The notes: a model not told the origin generated them from the sequence alone. A DNA stretch of 51,447 nucleotides from Coriobacteriia bacterium (GCA_016938135.1 JAFGVD010000001.1:1-51447); one strand, 5' to 3'. Numbered from the stretch's first letter, positions 26,523 to 37,407 are shown. Numbers and translations: made by a program.

Positions 26523-29500
26523 GTGTCACTTCTGTCTTTGATTGATGGAGCGCTTCGCTCCGAGCCCGTCCTGCGTCGGACATTGACGTCGCTGGAGGAG
26601 GGGGCTGACGTCACGCTTGCGGTCGGGTCATTCGTCCGTCCTTTGGCCACTGCGGTGGCATTCACCAGCGACCCCCGGCCCACGCTCGTTGTCGTGCCAG
26701 GCGAGGATGCGGCCGAGCGCTTCGCACGTCAGCTGGCGACCTATCTGCCCCATGAGTCGATACTGGGATTCACCGAGCGTAGGGACATGCCCTGGGATCG
26801 TTCTCGTCCGGACGTTGCCGCAATCGGTCGCAGGGCGCGAGCGCTCTATAGTCTTGACCGAGGTCGTGCCGTTGTCGTGGTTGCCAGCGCTCGCGCACTG
26901 CTGCGCGCGCTGCCTCCGCAGGGATCGCACGTCTTCGAACCGCTTGTCCTTGAGGCGCACGGCACGCTGGATCTGGCTGAGGCGGTCGCTCAGCTTGCGC
27001 GCATGGGCTATGAACGAGGCGACAAGGCTGATGAGCCGGGTACGTTCGCCGTCCGTGGCGGCATCCTCGATGTCTTCCCTTCCGATGGGCTCTACCCCGT
27101 GAGAGCTGAGCTTTTCGGCGATGAGATCGAGACCTTCAGGAGGTTCGTGCCCTCCACCGGTCAGGACATCGGCGACGCGCCCACTACCGAGGTCTTCGCG
27201 TGTCGCGAAGTGGCTCTCGGCACGCGAGCGGCCCAGGCAGCGGAGCGCGTGCTGGGCAAGAAAAAGGATGATGAACAGGCCGCCGCCGATCTTGAACTCA
27301 TCAAAGAGGGCGTCTACTTCGACGGCATCGAAGCGTATCTGCCTGTCTTCTACAAGAACCCCGGCACTTTGACCGACTTCCTCTCTCCGCGTTGCCTGGT
27401 AGTGCTTACTGAGCCGCGCGCCCTCTTCGATGATATGGCCCGCTATCATGATGAGCTCGTCGCCCGCGCCACAGCAGCCCAGACCTCCGTCGACGGGCTG
27501 TTCGCCGGTCCTGCAGTGTTGGATCTTGGTGGCAGGCAGCGGCTGACGTTCATGTCGATACTCCGAGCGGGGAGTGCCGTCGATGGCGAGATCAAGTCCC
27601 GGCAGCCGGACGTTGCGGGGGGTGAAGAGGCGTTCATCGGTGGGTTGCGGGGGCTGATCGGCTCCGGCCATAGGGTGGTGGTCACTGTCCCGGACCGTCG
27701 TCGTCGTGAACGCATAGAGGCGGTTCTCACGCACGCCGGATTCAGTACGCGTCGTGCCGAGGATGACCCTGAGCTTGCTGACCGGGTAGTCACTATCGTT
27801 CTAGCCGACGTCCCGGCCGGTTACGTGATGACAAACGCCCGGCTTGCGGTTGTGAGCATCGATGATGCGTTCCCGCGTTCAACGAAGCGGCGCGAAGCCG
27901 ATGTCACCAAGCTCACATTCTCATTCAAGCCCGGCGACTTCGTCGTTCACTCCACACACGGTATCGCGCTGTTCAAGGAGCTCGTGCGCAAGTCCGTTCT
28001 TGACGTCGAGCGTGACTACCTGCTGCTTGAGTACGCCAAGGGGGACAAGCTGTACGTCCCGGTAGAGCAGCTTGATCGGGTGACCAAGTACGTCGGCCCC
28101 GATTCTTCTGCTCCGCGCTTGACCAGACTCGATACCGCCGACTGGACCCGGGCGACCACCAAGGCTCGCAAGGCCGCCAAGAAGCTCGCTTTCGACCTGG
28201 TCGATCTCTATGCCCGCCGGGCAGCGGTGAGTGGCTACACCTTCAACACCGACACCCCCTGGCAGCTCGAGATGGAAGCGGCGTTCCCCTTCGAGGAGAC
28301 GCCTGACCAGCTCGCCGCTATCGCTGACGTCAAGGCTGACATGGAGTCCGACAAGCCCATGGACCGTCTCGTGTGCGGTGACGTCGGCTACGGCAAGACC
28401 GAGGTCGCGATCAGGGCAGCATTCAAGGCATCGCAATCCGGCAAGCAGGTGCTCGTCTTGTGCCCCACCACTATTCTTGCCCAGCAGCACTTCACCACCT
28501 TCTCGGAGCGGTTTGCCGCATTCCCTGTTCGCGTTGAGGTCCTGTCCCGTTTCCGCACCAAGGCTCAGCAGTCCGCGGCGCTGGAGGGCTTCGCCAAGGG
28601 AAATGTGGACGTGCTGATAGGAACGCACCGTCTTCTCTCGGCGGATGTGAGCCCAAAAGACCTGGGGCTGGTCATCATCGACGAGGAGCAGCGCTTTGGC
28701 GTGGAGCACAAAGAGCACTTGAAGAACCTGCGCGAGCAAGTCGACGTATTGACGCTCAGCGCGACACCCATCCCGCGTACGCTCCAGATGGCGCTTTCCG
28801 GGGTGCGCGACATGTCCACGATCGACACTCCGCCGCCTAATCGCTTCCCGGTTCAGGTGCATGTTGGCGAGTACAGCCCCGACGTCGTCTCGGGCGCGGT
28901 GCGTCGTGAGATGGAGCGCGGGGGACAGGTGTACTTCATCTCGAACCGGGTACACTCCATCGACGACGCGGTCGAGCGGGTGAGAATCGCCGCCCCCGAG
29001 GCACGTATCGGCGTTGCCCACGGGCAGCTGTCCGAGCATCAGCTTGAGCGCATCATGGAGCGCTTCGCTGCAGGTGAGATAGACGTGCTGGTAGCTACGA
29101 CGATCGTGGAGTCCGGCATCGACAACCCGCACACCAACACGCTGATCATCGAGGACAGCCAGCGGCTGGGCCTCGCGCAGCTCTACCAGCTCAAGGGGCG
29201 GGTGGGCAGAAGCCATATCCGAGCGTATGCGTACTTTTTGTTCCCGCGCGGTCAGCAGCTGACCGAGCAGGCATACGAGCGGCTCACCGCGGTCCGGGAA
29301 CACACAGAGCTTGGCAGTGGTATCAAGGTGGCCATGCGTGACCTGGAGATCCGCGGTGCCGGCAGCATGCTCGGCGCCGACCAGAGCGGCAACCTCTCTG
29401 CCGTCGGGTTCGACCTCTATGCGCAGATGCTCAAAGAAGCGGTGGCCGAGACACGCGGTGAGCCATTGGTCGCGCACCCAGAGATCCGCGTCGACCTGCC

Positions 29501-29909
29501 CGATTCTTCGTATCTGCCCGAGGAGTACGTACCCGCCGTTGACGAGCGTGTTCTCGCGTACCGTCGGCTTGCTGGCGCGGCGACGCCTGATGCCGTGGCA
29601 GCTCTCGCGGCAAGTCTTGCTGAGCGCTACGGTCCACTGCCCGCACCTGCGCGTGCCCTCATCGGTGCCGCGCACGCTCGGGCGCTGGCTGCAGAGATAG
29701 GTGCGACGTCGGTCAGGATCATGCGCAAGCGTGTGAACGTGGGTCCGGTCGAGCTCTCTGCGGCACAGCGCGGCCTGCTTGCGGTGGCCGGATGTACCAT
29801 CGGCGGGCGCTACGTCGTGACTTCTCCACAAGAGCCTCATGAGACCGCTACAGACGCCGCCTTGCGCGTGCTAGATGCTATACTCAGCGCTATCCGTAAG
29901 GCGGAGTGA
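26523..29909 (+). CDS. mfd: Transcription-repair coupling factor Mfd
   Basis: A 1128-residue DNA translocase that removes RNA polymerase stalled at DNA damage and recruits UvrA. The UvrB-like N-terminal part is about 1-340. The RNA-polymerase-interacting, CarD-like domain begins at FKPGDFVVHSTHGIALFKE (about 470). The RecG-like helicase core has Walker A GDVGYGKTEVA (about 620), DEEQR (about 718) and TTIVESGIDNPHTNT. The TRCF C-terminal domain begins near 1000. GTG 26523 follows GAGGTGA; the frame is open to 26439 upstream, but that stretch is the promoter and inverted repeat. This is the first gene of the conserved actinobacterial mfd-ppx block. Confidence 0.95.
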   Translation: MSLLSLIDGALRSEPVLRRTLTSLEEGADVTLAVGSFVRPLATAVAFTSDPRPTLVVVPGEDAAERFARQLATYLPHESILGFTERRDMPWDRSRPDVAAIGRRARALYSLDRGRAVVVVASARALLRALPPQGSHVFEPLVLEAHGTLDLAEAVAQLARMGYERGDKADEPGTFAVRGGILDVFPSDGLYPVRAELFGDEIETFRRFVPSTGQDIGDAPTTEVFACREVALGTRAAQAAERVLGKKKDDEQAAADLELIKEGVYFDGIEAYLPVFYKNPGTLTDFLSPRCLVVLTEPRALFDDMARYHDELVARATAAQTSVDGLFAGPAVLDLGGRQRLTFMSILRAGSAVDGEIKSRQPDVAGGEEAFIGGLRGLIGSGHRVVVTVPDRRRRERIEAVLTHAGFSTRRAEDDPELADRVVTIVLADVPAGYVMTNARLAVVSIDDAFPRSTKRREADVTKLTFSFKPGDFVVHSTHGIALFKELVRKSVLDVERDYLLLEYAKGDKLYVPVEQLDRVTKYVGPDSSAPRLTRLDTADWTRATTKARKAAKKLAFDLVDLYARRAAVSGYTFNTDTPWQLEMEAAFPFEETPDQLAAIADVKADMESDKPMDRLVCGDVGYGKTEVAIRAAFKASQSGKQVLVLCPTTILAQQHFTTFSERFAAFPVRVEVLSRFRTKAQQSAALEGFAKGNVDVLIGTHRLLSADVSPKDLGLVIIDEEQRFGVEHKEHLKNLREQVDVLTLSATPIPRTLQMALSGVRDMSTIDTPPPNRFPVQVHVGEYSPDVVSGAVRREMERGGQVYFISNRVHSIDDAVERVRIAAPEARIGVAHGQLSEHQLERIMERFAAGEIDVLVATTIVESGIDNPHTNTLIIEDSQRLGLAQLYQLKGRVGRSHIRAYAYFLFPRGQQLTEQAYERLTAVREHTELGSGIKVAMRDLEIRGAGSMLGADQSGNLSAVGFDLYAQMLKEAVAETRGEPLVAHPEIRVDLPDSSYLPEEYVPAVDERVLAYRRLAGAATPDAVAALAASLAERYGPLPAPARALIGAAHARALAAEIGATSVRIMRKRVNVGPVELSAAQRGLLAVAGCTIGGRYVVTSPQEPHETATDAALRVLDAILSAIRKAE

Positions 29910-29939
29910 GTTCCGTCAACCACGACAGGAGGCACCAAC

Positions 29940-30899
29940 GTGAAGACCTTTTCCAGGCTGTTCATGAGCCTGATTATCGTCAGCATGCTGATGGGAGTGA
30001 CCGCTTGCTCCGGCAGCAGCGACGATGTCGCTCGCGTGAACGATGATGTGATCACGAGGGCTGAATTCGACGCGATACTCGAGATGGCCAAGGCCCAGAA
30101 CCCCACGGCGTTCGAGGGTTCCGAGGACACCACGCTGATGGTGGAGTATGAGCGCAGCCTTCTGGACACCATGGTCCAGAACCTGCTCATTCGCCAGGCC
30201 GCTGTGGCGGAAGGCGCTGAGGTCACCGATGCCGAGGTCGACGAGCAGATCGCCTCGATCAAGTCCGGCTTCGCTGACGATGCCACATTCGATGAGGCTC
30301 TGGCCTCGGCTGGCATGACCATGGAAGACCTGCAGGACAACGTCCGCGATCAGCTGCTCTATGAGTTCCTTTACAACAAAGTGGCTCCCGAGGTCGAGGT
30401 GACCGACGAGCGGGTTGCCGAGTATTACGAAGAGAACAAGGCGATGTTCGTCACCTCGGACCAGTCGCAGTTGAGCCATATCCTGTTCGATCTTGAGGAC
30501 GAGGACACGGCCAAAGAGGTTCTTGCCGAGCTTCAGAACGGTGGCGACTTCGCCGCGCTTGCCGAGGAGTACTCCATCGACACCGGTAGTGCCGCAAACG
30601 GTGGAGACCTGGGTATGGCTTCCACGGACATGTATGTGACCGAGTTCAAAGACGCCGCTGACGCCCTCGCCAAGGGCGAGATGAGCGGTCTTGTGCAGTC
30701 AGATTTCGGCTGGCACATCATCTTGAAGGTGGACGAGCAAGCCGGTGGCCAGCAGACGTTGGAAGAGGTTGCGGACAGCATCCGTTCGACGTTGCTGGAG
30801 GAAGGCCGCAGCGAGGCGTTCGCCGCATACATGGACGATTTCGAGGCTAACTCGGACATAGAGATCCTTGACGAGACGCTCAAGATGGAAGACGAGTAG
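29940..30899 (+). CDS. PrsA/SurA-like parvulin foldase lipoprotein
   Basis: A 319-residue extracytoplasmic chaperone and peptidyl-prolyl isomerase. It has a lipoprotein signal with the lipobox VTAC (Cys at residue 23), then an N-terminal SurA_N-like helical domain (about 30-160). The parvulin domain is at about 165-270 (SQLSHILFDLED, GGDFAALAEEYSID, GGDLGMAS, FGWHIILKVDEQ). It helps exported proteins fold on the outer side of the membrane. GTG 29940 is preceded by AGGAGG. It sits between mfd and mazG, where mycobacteria do not have it. Its last 32 bases overlap only an unlikely upstream extension of mazG. Confidence 0.9.
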   Translation: MKTFSRLFMSLIIVSMLMGVTACSGSSDDVARVNDDVITRAEFDAILEMAKAQNPTAFEGSEDTTLMVEYERSLLDTMVQNLLIRQAAVAEGAEVTDAEVDEQIASIKSGFADDATFDEALASAGMTMEDLQDNVRDQLLYEFLYNKVAPEVEVTDERVAEYYEENKAMFVTSDQSQLSHILFDLEDEDTAKEVLAELQNGGDFAALAEEYSIDTGSAANGGDLGMASTDMYVTEFKDAADALAKGEMSGLVQSDFGWHIILKVDEQAGGQQTLEEVADSIRSTLLEEGRSEAFAAYMDDFEANSDIEILDETLKMEDE

Positions 30900-30936
30900 A
30901 ACGCTTGCGGACCGGGCCACTTCGGGGGGCACTGTA

Positions 30937-32373
30937 GTGGGATCGATAGCTATCGTTGGCCTGGAGCTTGACGAGAGCGGCGAACTAGATGCCGCGGCAG
31001 TTGAGCGGCTTCGCGATGCCGACTTCGTGGTGGTCGTCTCCGGCGCGCATGCCGCAGCTCAGTTCGTGGCCGATCTTGACATAGATGCGTCCACATACGG
31101 CGATCTCGGTCTTCCGGCCGAAGCTTCTGCGGGAATGATCGTTCAAGCCCTTCTCGGCTTAGCCGAGAAGGGTGACGTCGTCTTGGTGTCGGGTGGATAT
31201 CCGTTCGTTCGTGAGGGCGTCATCTCGGGCCTTCTCACCAGCGCCGGCGGCGGGGTGGATGTGTTCCCAATCGCCTCCCCATACCAGGTTCTGCTGCTGG
31301 CTCTCGATGTCGACCTCACTGCAGACGTCGATCTTGTTGACGCCGGCACTTTGCTGAGCGCGGCGTTTCGCAGAGACACGCATCTGATAGTGACAGGCGT
31401 CCGTAACTCGGTAGTCGCACGTGCCGTAGGAATGCGCCTGCTGGAGTTCTACGCTCCGGATCACACCGTGGTGACGGCGGAATGGCTCGATGGTGGCGGG
31501 TTCGACCTCCGGCTCATGGATGTCGAAGCGCTCTCGCGTGTCGAACAAGTCCTGCGCAACACGGCCATCTATGTCTCCCCATCGCGCATCGCTACGCCTG
31601 AGGGCTTCGACGAGCTGGTGCGCATCATCGCCGTCTTGCGTGGCCCCGACGGATGCCCCTGGGACCAGGAGCAGACGCATGAATCTCTCGGCAAGCACCT
31701 CATCGAAGAGGCATACGAGGCGCTGGCGGCCATCGACGCGAACGACAGCACCGAGCTCGCTGACGAACTGGGCGACGTGCTCCTTCAAGTGATGCTGCAC
31801 TCGCAGATAGCTGCCGAGGAGGATCGCTTCACCATCGACGATGTCATCTCCGGCCTTATCGCCAAGATGCGGCGCCGGCATCCTCATATCTTCGGCAATG
31901 TCCGGGTGGAGGATTCGGCGCAGGTGATGCGCAACTGGGATGCGATCAAGCGTGTCGAGAAGTCACGCGAGAGCGCGCTTGCGGGCGTCGCGCCCACACT
32001 GCCTGCGCTCATGTACGCGCAGAAGATCTCAAGGCGCGCCGCTTCGGCCGGGTTCGACTGGGAGGACATCGACGGTGTGTGGGCGAAAGTCCATGAGGAG
32101 ATCGATGAGATCAAGTCCGCTCAACCGGGCTCTGCTGAAGTTGCAGACGAGGTCGGCGATCTTCTGTTCAGCGTCGTGAACGTCGCGCGTAAGCTGGGTG
32201 TGGATGCCGAAGATGCGCTACGGCGCATGTGTTCGCGTTTTGAGCGCCGCTTCGAGGACATGGAACATTCGGCCGCCGCAGGTGGTGTGAACTTCCACGA
32301 TCTTGAGCTCGGCGAAATGGAAGGACTATGGCAGCAGGCCAAGAACAAGGAGTCCGCTGACAGCGGCACGTGA
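30937..32373 (+). CDS. mazG: MazG pyrophosphohydrolase with an N-terminal methylase-like domain
   Basis: A 478-residue two-part protein. The first 210 or so residues resemble the tetrapyrrole/corrin methyltransferase fold seen in Bacillus YabN (IAIVGLELDESG, VVLVSGGYPFVREG), though the methylase signature is loose. From about 225 to 475 it is MazG, which hydrolyses nucleoside triphosphates to monophosphates and pyrophosphate to clear damaged nucleotides. Two metal-binding helices are visible, EEAYE...ELADELGDVLLQ and EEIDE...EVADEVGDLLFS, with the typical CPWDQEQTHESL before them. GTG 30937 has GGGGGG seven bases upstream. The frame extends upstream to 30868, into the foldase gene, without a ribosome site. 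Confidence 0.88.
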   Translation: MGSIAIVGLELDESGELDAAAVERLRDADFVVVVSGAHAAAQFVADLDIDASTYGDLGLPAEASAGMIVQALLGLAEKGDVVLVSGGYPFVREGVISGLLTSAGGGVDVFPIASPYQVLLLALDVDLTADVDLVDAGTLLSAAFRRDTHLIVTGVRNSVVARAVGMRLLEFYAPDHTVVTAEWLDGGGFDLRLMDVEALSRVEQVLRNTAIYVSPSRIATPEGFDELVRIIAVLRGPDGCPWDQEQTHESLGKHLIEEAYEALAAIDANDSTELADELGDVLLQVMLHSQIAAEEDRFTIDDVISGLIAKMRRRHPHIFGNVRVEDSAQVMRNWDAIKRVEKSRESALAGVAPTLPALMYAQKISRRAASAGFDWEDIDGVWAKVHEEIDEIKSAQPGSAEVADEVGDLLFSVVNVARKLGVDAEDALRRMCSRFERRFEDMEHSAAAGGVNFHDLELGEMEGLWQQAKNKESADSGT

Positions 32374-33678
<1,305 letters not shown>

Positions 33679-33685
33679 TCAGTCA

Positions 33686-33714
33686 CGGGGGCGCTCCTCG
33701 GGGCGCTCCCGTTT
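33686..33714 (+). terminator. Hairpin terminator after enolase
   Basis: CGGGGGCGC (33686-33694) pairs with GCGCTCCCG (33703-33711) through nine pairs, one of them G-U, around an 8-base loop, followed by TTT. It is a short but plausible intrinsic terminator separating eno from pyk. Confidence 0.55.
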
Positions 33715-33742
33715 CCTCTGACTCACGCGGCGCAGCTTCGGG

Positions 33743-33748
33743 TAGCAT
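33743..33748 (+). promoter_or_regulatory. -10 box of the pyruvate kinase gene
   Basis: TAGCAT lies 30 bases before the ATG of pyk, after the eno terminator and before the SD AAGGAG. No good -35 box is seen. Confidence 0.4.
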
Positions 33749-33777
33749 GAAGGGGATGCTACGGCGAAGGAGACCAT

Positions 33778-35178
33778 ATGCGACGCACGAAGATCATCGC
33801 GACCATCGGCCCCGCCACTGACTCGCCTGAGATACTGGGTGCTCTTGTCGACGCGGGTATGGATGTCGCCAGGTTGAACTCGTCTCATAGCTCGCGTGCC
33901 GATCTTGAGCGTCGGTTGGCTGCTGTGCGTGCGGCGGCGGACGCTGCGGGGCGTCAGGTCGCGGTCATGCTCGATCTTAGTGGCCCCAAACTGCGCGTAG
34001 GCGAGATGGCGCCGGGTGTCGTGCTGCGAGCCGGTGAGTCTTTCGACATCGTCAGTGGAGACTGCGTCGGCGATGAGTTTGAGGCGTGTGTCACGTACGA
34101 GGGACTTGCCAGAGATGTGGTCCCCGGTAGCCGGCTGCTGATAGATGACGGGCGTGTTCAGCTGGTCGTCAGCGAAGTCGAGCCGGGTCGTGTGCACACC
34201 ATCGTGGAGATCGGCGGGACTATCACTAGCCACAAGGGGCTCAACGTCCCCGGGGTACGTCTTGGGGTTGACGCGATCACGCCTGTAGATGAAGAGGACC
34301 TCTCCTGGCTATTGGACGCAGGTGTGGACCTTGTCGCCCAGTCCTTTGTCCGTAGCGCCGATGACGTTCGTCGTCTCAGGCAGATGATGGGGGAGTGTGC
34401 GGTCCCCATCATCGCCAAGATCGAGAAGTATGAGGCCGTTTCGGATCTTGACCAGATCATCGCTGCCGCCGATGCAGTGATGGTTGCCCGGGGCGATCTG
34501 GGCGTGGAGACATCCCCGGAAGACGTCCCGGTCATTCAGAGGCGCATCATCGACGGATGTCAGGCTGCCGGTAAGCCCGTCATCATTGCGACCCAGATGC
34601 TCGAGTCCATGACCTCGGCGCCCCGGCCAACGCGCGCTGAGGCATCGGACGTGGCAAACGCGGTGTTCGACGGAGCGGACGCGCTCATGCTTTCGGGCGA
34701 GACTGCCGTGGGTGAGTATCCCGTCGTGGCGCTCTCCACGATGGTGCGCATAGCCGTGACCGCCGAGGCGGATGCGGACCGTACGTCGTGGGTGACGCCC
34801 GCACGGAGAGGGGAGCGCGACGTCACCGGGGCGGTCAGCGCAGCTGTGTGCGAGCTGGCGGGGGACCTTGACATAGCAGCGATCGTGACGGCGACACAAT
34901 CGGGCGCGACCGCCCGGGCAGTTGCATCGAGGCGACCTGTTGTGCCCGTCATCGCCATAACGCCCGACCCTGCGGTCGCACGGAGACTTGCATTGGTGTG
35001 GGGCGTCACTCCGGTGCTGGTGGATCGTCACGAGACCATCGACAGCATGCTCGACCAGGCAGTCGATGCGGCACGAGCCGCCGGCTTCGCCGGGCCGGGA
35101 GACCTCGTGGCATTGACCGCAGGAGTCGCCGTGAACACGCCCGGGTCTACCGATCTCATCCAGGTACGCACTGCATAA
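33778..35178 (+). CDS. pyk: Pyruvate kinase
   Basis: A 466-residue glycolytic enzyme making pyruvate and ATP from phosphoenolpyruvate. Seen are KIIATIGPATDSPE, MLDLSGPKLRVGE and DEEDLSWLLDAGVDLVAQSFVR. The active-site Lys is in IIAKIEKYEA, with the metal-site and substrate segment MVARGDLGVE and the ATQMLESM stretch. A C-terminal regulatory-type domain follows. The conserved RLNFSHG segment reads RLNSSHSS here, keeping the Asn, Ser and His. The length is normal. ATG 33778 has AAGGAG seven bases upstream. Pyruvate kinase is not usually part of the actinobacterial mfd-eno-ppx block, so it looks like an insertion next to its pathway partner. Confidence 0.95.
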   Translation: MRRTKIIATIGPATDSPEILGALVDAGMDVARLNSSHSSRADLERRLAAVRAAADAAGRQVAVMLDLSGPKLRVGEMAPGVVLRAGESFDIVSGDCVGDEFEACVTYEGLARDVVPGSRLLIDDGRVQLVVSEVEPGRVHTIVEIGGTITSHKGLNVPGVRLGVDAITPVDEEDLSWLLDAGVDLVAQSFVRSADDVRRLRQMMGECAVPIIAKIEKYEAVSDLDQIIAAADAVMVARGDLGVETSPEDVPVIQRRIIDGCQAAGKPVIIATQMLESMTSAPRPTRAEASDVANAVFDGADALMLSGETAVGEYPVVALSTMVRIAVTAEADADRTSWVTPARRGERDVTGAVSAAVCELAGDLDIAAIVTATQSGATARAVASRRPVVPVIAITPDPAVARRLALVWGVTPVLVDRHETIDSMLDQAVDAARAAGFAGPGDLVALTAGVAVNTPGSTDLIQVRTA

Positions 35179-35227
35179 CACCAGCTGAAGCGGTGTGGCC
35201 GCCTAAGGCTAAAGGTGAGATAGAGTG

Positions 35228-35280
35228 TTTCCAACGACTGTTCACGGTGCTAGAATCGCTGCAGGGAGTCATCGGCTCCC
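35228..35280 (+). promoter_or_regulatory. Promoter and leader hairpin of the divIC-like operon
   Basis: TTTCCA (35228-35233), a 17-base spacer and TAGAAT (35251-35256), the last preceded by TG as an extended -10. A 5-bp hairpin (GGGAG/CTCCC, 35264-35280) lies at the start of the expected transcript, about 45 bases before the ATG at 35324. The whole 145-base gap after pyk holds no gene. Confidence 0.45.
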
Positions 35281-35323
35281 CAGAATAGTATCGCTGGCCT
35301 TCACGTAGTACCGGACGGCACCC

Positions 35324-35848
35324 ATGAGCGCTGCACGTCGAACGCAGAACGGGGCTTCAGCGAACGCTCGGCGCACCTCTTCGTCCAAGAAGGGGTCGTC
35401 TGGAGCGTCGTCGCGCCGTACCTCGGCAAACACTCGGAAGACCTCTGCCAAGCGTGGCATACCACGACGCCGCAATCGATCGACTCTGGCGTTCCTTATC
35501 GCGCTGGGCGTGTTCTTGGCTGCGGTGTGGACTCTGTATCCCGTGCTCCGACTGCAGTATCAGCAGCAGCGTCAGGTTGCGTCGTTAGAAGCGGAGCTTG
35601 AAGGTCTGAAGGACCGGAACTCCCAGCTTGCCGAGCAGATCGACCGTCTCAAGACGCCTGAGGGAGTCGAGGAAGCAGCTCGGCAGAACCTGGGCCTCGT
35701 CAAAGACGGCGAGCAGGCATATGTGGTCACCGGCAAGGAAGACCCCGATCGTGACCCGGATGCAGTGGACGCGAAGACCCGCAGTGCCCAAGACGAGTCA
35801 GCTTCATTGTGGACCCGAGTCCTTGATGCGCTCTTTGGAATGCGATGA
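35324..35848 (+). CDS. DivIC/FtsL-family septum protein
   Basis: A 174-residue bitopic division protein. It has a long Ser/Arg/Lys-rich cytoplasmic tail (about 1-50) and one membrane helix (about 52-70). A coiled coil follows (about 77-108, heptads of Leu with Gln/Glu), then the conserved PEGVEEAARQNLGLV segment typical of the septum formation initiator family. It should sit in the divisome with FtsB/FtsL/FtsQ. Its position after eno and before the DUF501 gene matches the mycobacterial order (Rv1024). The ribosome site is weak. Its stop overlaps the next start (ATGA). Confidence 0.88.
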   Translation: MSAARRTQNGASANARRTSSSKKGSSGASSRRTSANTRKTSAKRGIPRRRNRSTLAFLIALGVFLAAVWTLYPVLRLQYQQQRQVASLEAELEGLKDRNSQLAEQIDRLKTPEGVEEAARQNLGLVKDGEQAYVVTGKEDPDRDPDAVDAKTRSAQDESASLWTRVLDALFGMR

Positions 35849-36333
35849 CTCTGGACCACGAGACCGTCACGAGGCAGTTGGGCCGCGAGCCACGCGGCAA
35901 CTGGCGACCTGCTTCTCGCTGTCGGCATGGTGCACCAACCGTGATCGCCACTCGTTCGGATTTGGACGGCGAGCCGTTCCCGACACTGTTCTGGCTCACC
36001 TGTCCCTTCCTGTGCGAGCGTGTATCTGCGCTTGAGTCTGAAGGCGCGGTCACGGTATGGACCGATCGACTTGAGGCTGATGCCGGACTCGCCGACGAGA
36101 TGCGCGCTGCCGACGAGGTCTATCGAAGGCTGCGTCAAGCCGAAGCGGGGGGCGTGGACCGCTGTTGGACGGTAGGCATCGCGGGTCAGCGCGACTCGCT
36201 CAAAGTGAAGTGCCTCCACGCGCATGTTGCGGCGTTTCTCGGCGGAATAGACGACCCTATCGGTCGTGCCGTTCTCGCTGGACTCGAGCGCGAGTGTGAC
36301 GATTCACGCTGCATGAAGGGGGCAGACGAGTGA
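35845..36333 (+). CDS. DUF501 family protein
   Basis: A 162-residue cytoplasmic protein of the actinobacterial DUF501 family. The typical segments are LGREPRGNWRPASRCRHG, PTLFWLTCPFLCERVSALES, VGIAGQRDSLKVKCLHAHVA and a Cys-containing C-terminus. The function is unestablished. Conserved placement between the divisome gene and ppx is its best annotation clue. The Cys and His residues (RCRHG, CPFLC, KCLHAH) could bind a metal (inference). It overlaps its neighbours on both sides (ATGA, then GTGA). Confidence 0.88.
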   Translation: MTLDHETVTRQLGREPRGNWRPASRCRHGAPTVIATRSDLDGEPFPTLFWLTCPFLCERVSALESEGAVTVWTDRLEADAGLADEMRAADEVYRRLRQAEAGGVDRCWTVGIAGQRDSLKVKCLHAHVAAFLGGIDDPIGRAVLAGLERECDDSRCMKGADE

Positions 36334-37286
36334 CGCTGCAACATGAGCGGCTGGCAGCTATCGACATCGGGACTGTGACCACGAGGCTGTTGGTTGCCGA
36401 CGTCGAGGACGGTGCGATCACAGAAGTCGTCCGCCGCCACGCCATCACCCATCTTGGCGAGGGATGGACCGGGACGGGCGTTCTGTCGTCAGCGGCGATA
36501 GAGCGAGTAGCCGAGACGATCGGCGCGTTCCACCGGGAGGCTCTTGAGCTTGGTGCGGCCCGGGTGGTCGCATACGCCACATCGGCGGCCAGGGATGCCG
36601 GCAACGGCGAGGTCTTTCTTGATGCTTGTGCTGCCAGAGGAATCCGTCCGCAGATTATCGCGGGCGAGCGCGAGGCCGCGCTCTCCTTTGCCGGGGCGAC
36701 CTACGGCATGAGCGGCCAGAACGTGCTTGTCACGGATGTGGGCGGCGGTTCGACGGAGCTGGTGCTGGGGAGCACGGGGGACGCTGAACTTGACGGCGGC
36801 GTGAGCCTTGCGCGTTCTGTCGACGTCGGCTCCCGTCGCGTGACCGAGCTGTTCTTGCAGAGCGACCCGCCCGCCCGCCGCGAGGTCCTGGCAGCCTCCG
36901 CGTGGGTGGCGGACCAGCTGCGCCCGTACTTCAGTCAGTTGAGGTCGCGTCCATGCGTGATGGTGTCGGTGGCGGGCACAGCAACCAGCCTGGCCGCTAT
37001 CGATCTGGCTTTGGAGCCGTACGATCCCACGGTCATCCACGGTTATGAGCTGTCGGGCGGAAGGCTCTCGGAGCTGCGCGAAGAGCTCTCAGCCATGACG
37101 CTGGCCAAGAGGCGTGCACTCCCGGGACTTGAGCCCGAGCGCGCAGGCGTCATCGTTGGCGGTGCGATCGTGTTGGAGACAGCGCTGGCTCTGGCAGGGG
37201 TGGATTCGACGCTCATCAGCGAGCAGGATATCCTCTACGGCATGGTGCTTGATCTGTATCATGCCGATGGGGCGCACCAGGAGTAG
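36330..37286 (+). CDS. ppx: Exopolyphosphatase (Ppx/GppA family)
   Basis: A 318-residue enzyme of the sugar-kinase/Hsp70/actin fold that removes phosphate from polyphosphate or pppGpp. The N-terminal phosphate loop is AAIDIGTVTTRLLVAD. The second loop is LVTDVGGGSTELVLG, and SVAGTATSLAAI and VIVGGAIVLETAL are the adenosine and closing motifs. The short form (about 310 residues, no C-terminal HD domain) is the usual actinobacterial type. GTG 36330 overlaps the preceding stop. It ends the mfd-ppx block and is followed 12 bases later by tRNA-Leu. Confidence 0.92.
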   Translation: MTLQHERLAAIDIGTVTTRLLVADVEDGAITEVVRRHAITHLGEGWTGTGVLSSAAIERVAETIGAFHREALELGAARVVAYATSAARDAGNGEVFLDACAARGIRPQIIAGEREAALSFAGATYGMSGQNVLVTDVGGGSTELVLGSTGDAELDGGVSLARSVDVGSRRVTELFLQSDPPARREVLAASAWVADQLRPYFSQLRSRPCVMVSVAGTATSLAAIDLALEPYDPTVIHGYELSGGRLSELREELSAMTLAKRRALPGLEPERAGVIVGGAIVLETALALAGVDSTLISEQDILYGMVLDLYHADGAHQE

Positions 37287-37298
37287 CAGGACACAAGC

Positions 37299-37385
37299 GG
37301 CGGTGTATCCGAATTGGTACAGGAGGGGGTCTTAAAAACCCCTGGCCTCCGGGCCGTGTGGGTTCGAATCCCACCACCGCTACCA
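37299..37385 (+). tRNA. tRNA-Leu (anticodon UAA)
   Basis: An 87-base class II tRNA with encoded CCA. The acceptor stem GGCGGTG/CACCGCT has seven pairs with a G-U first pair. The short D stem is TCC/GGA. The anticodon stem GGGGT/ACCCC has the loop CTTAAAA (anticodon TAA at 37333-37335). A long variable arm (GGCC/GGCC type) and a perfect T arm GTGGG-TTCGAAT-CCCAC follow. Confidence 0.95.
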
Positions 37386-37407
37386 GTACCTTTGTTGACG
37401 CGAAGGT

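Noticed and set aside
27921-29840. Minus-strand frame of 639 aa opposite mfd
   Set aside because: It is a GC-rich shadow of the clearly conserved mfd gene and has no recognisable domain.
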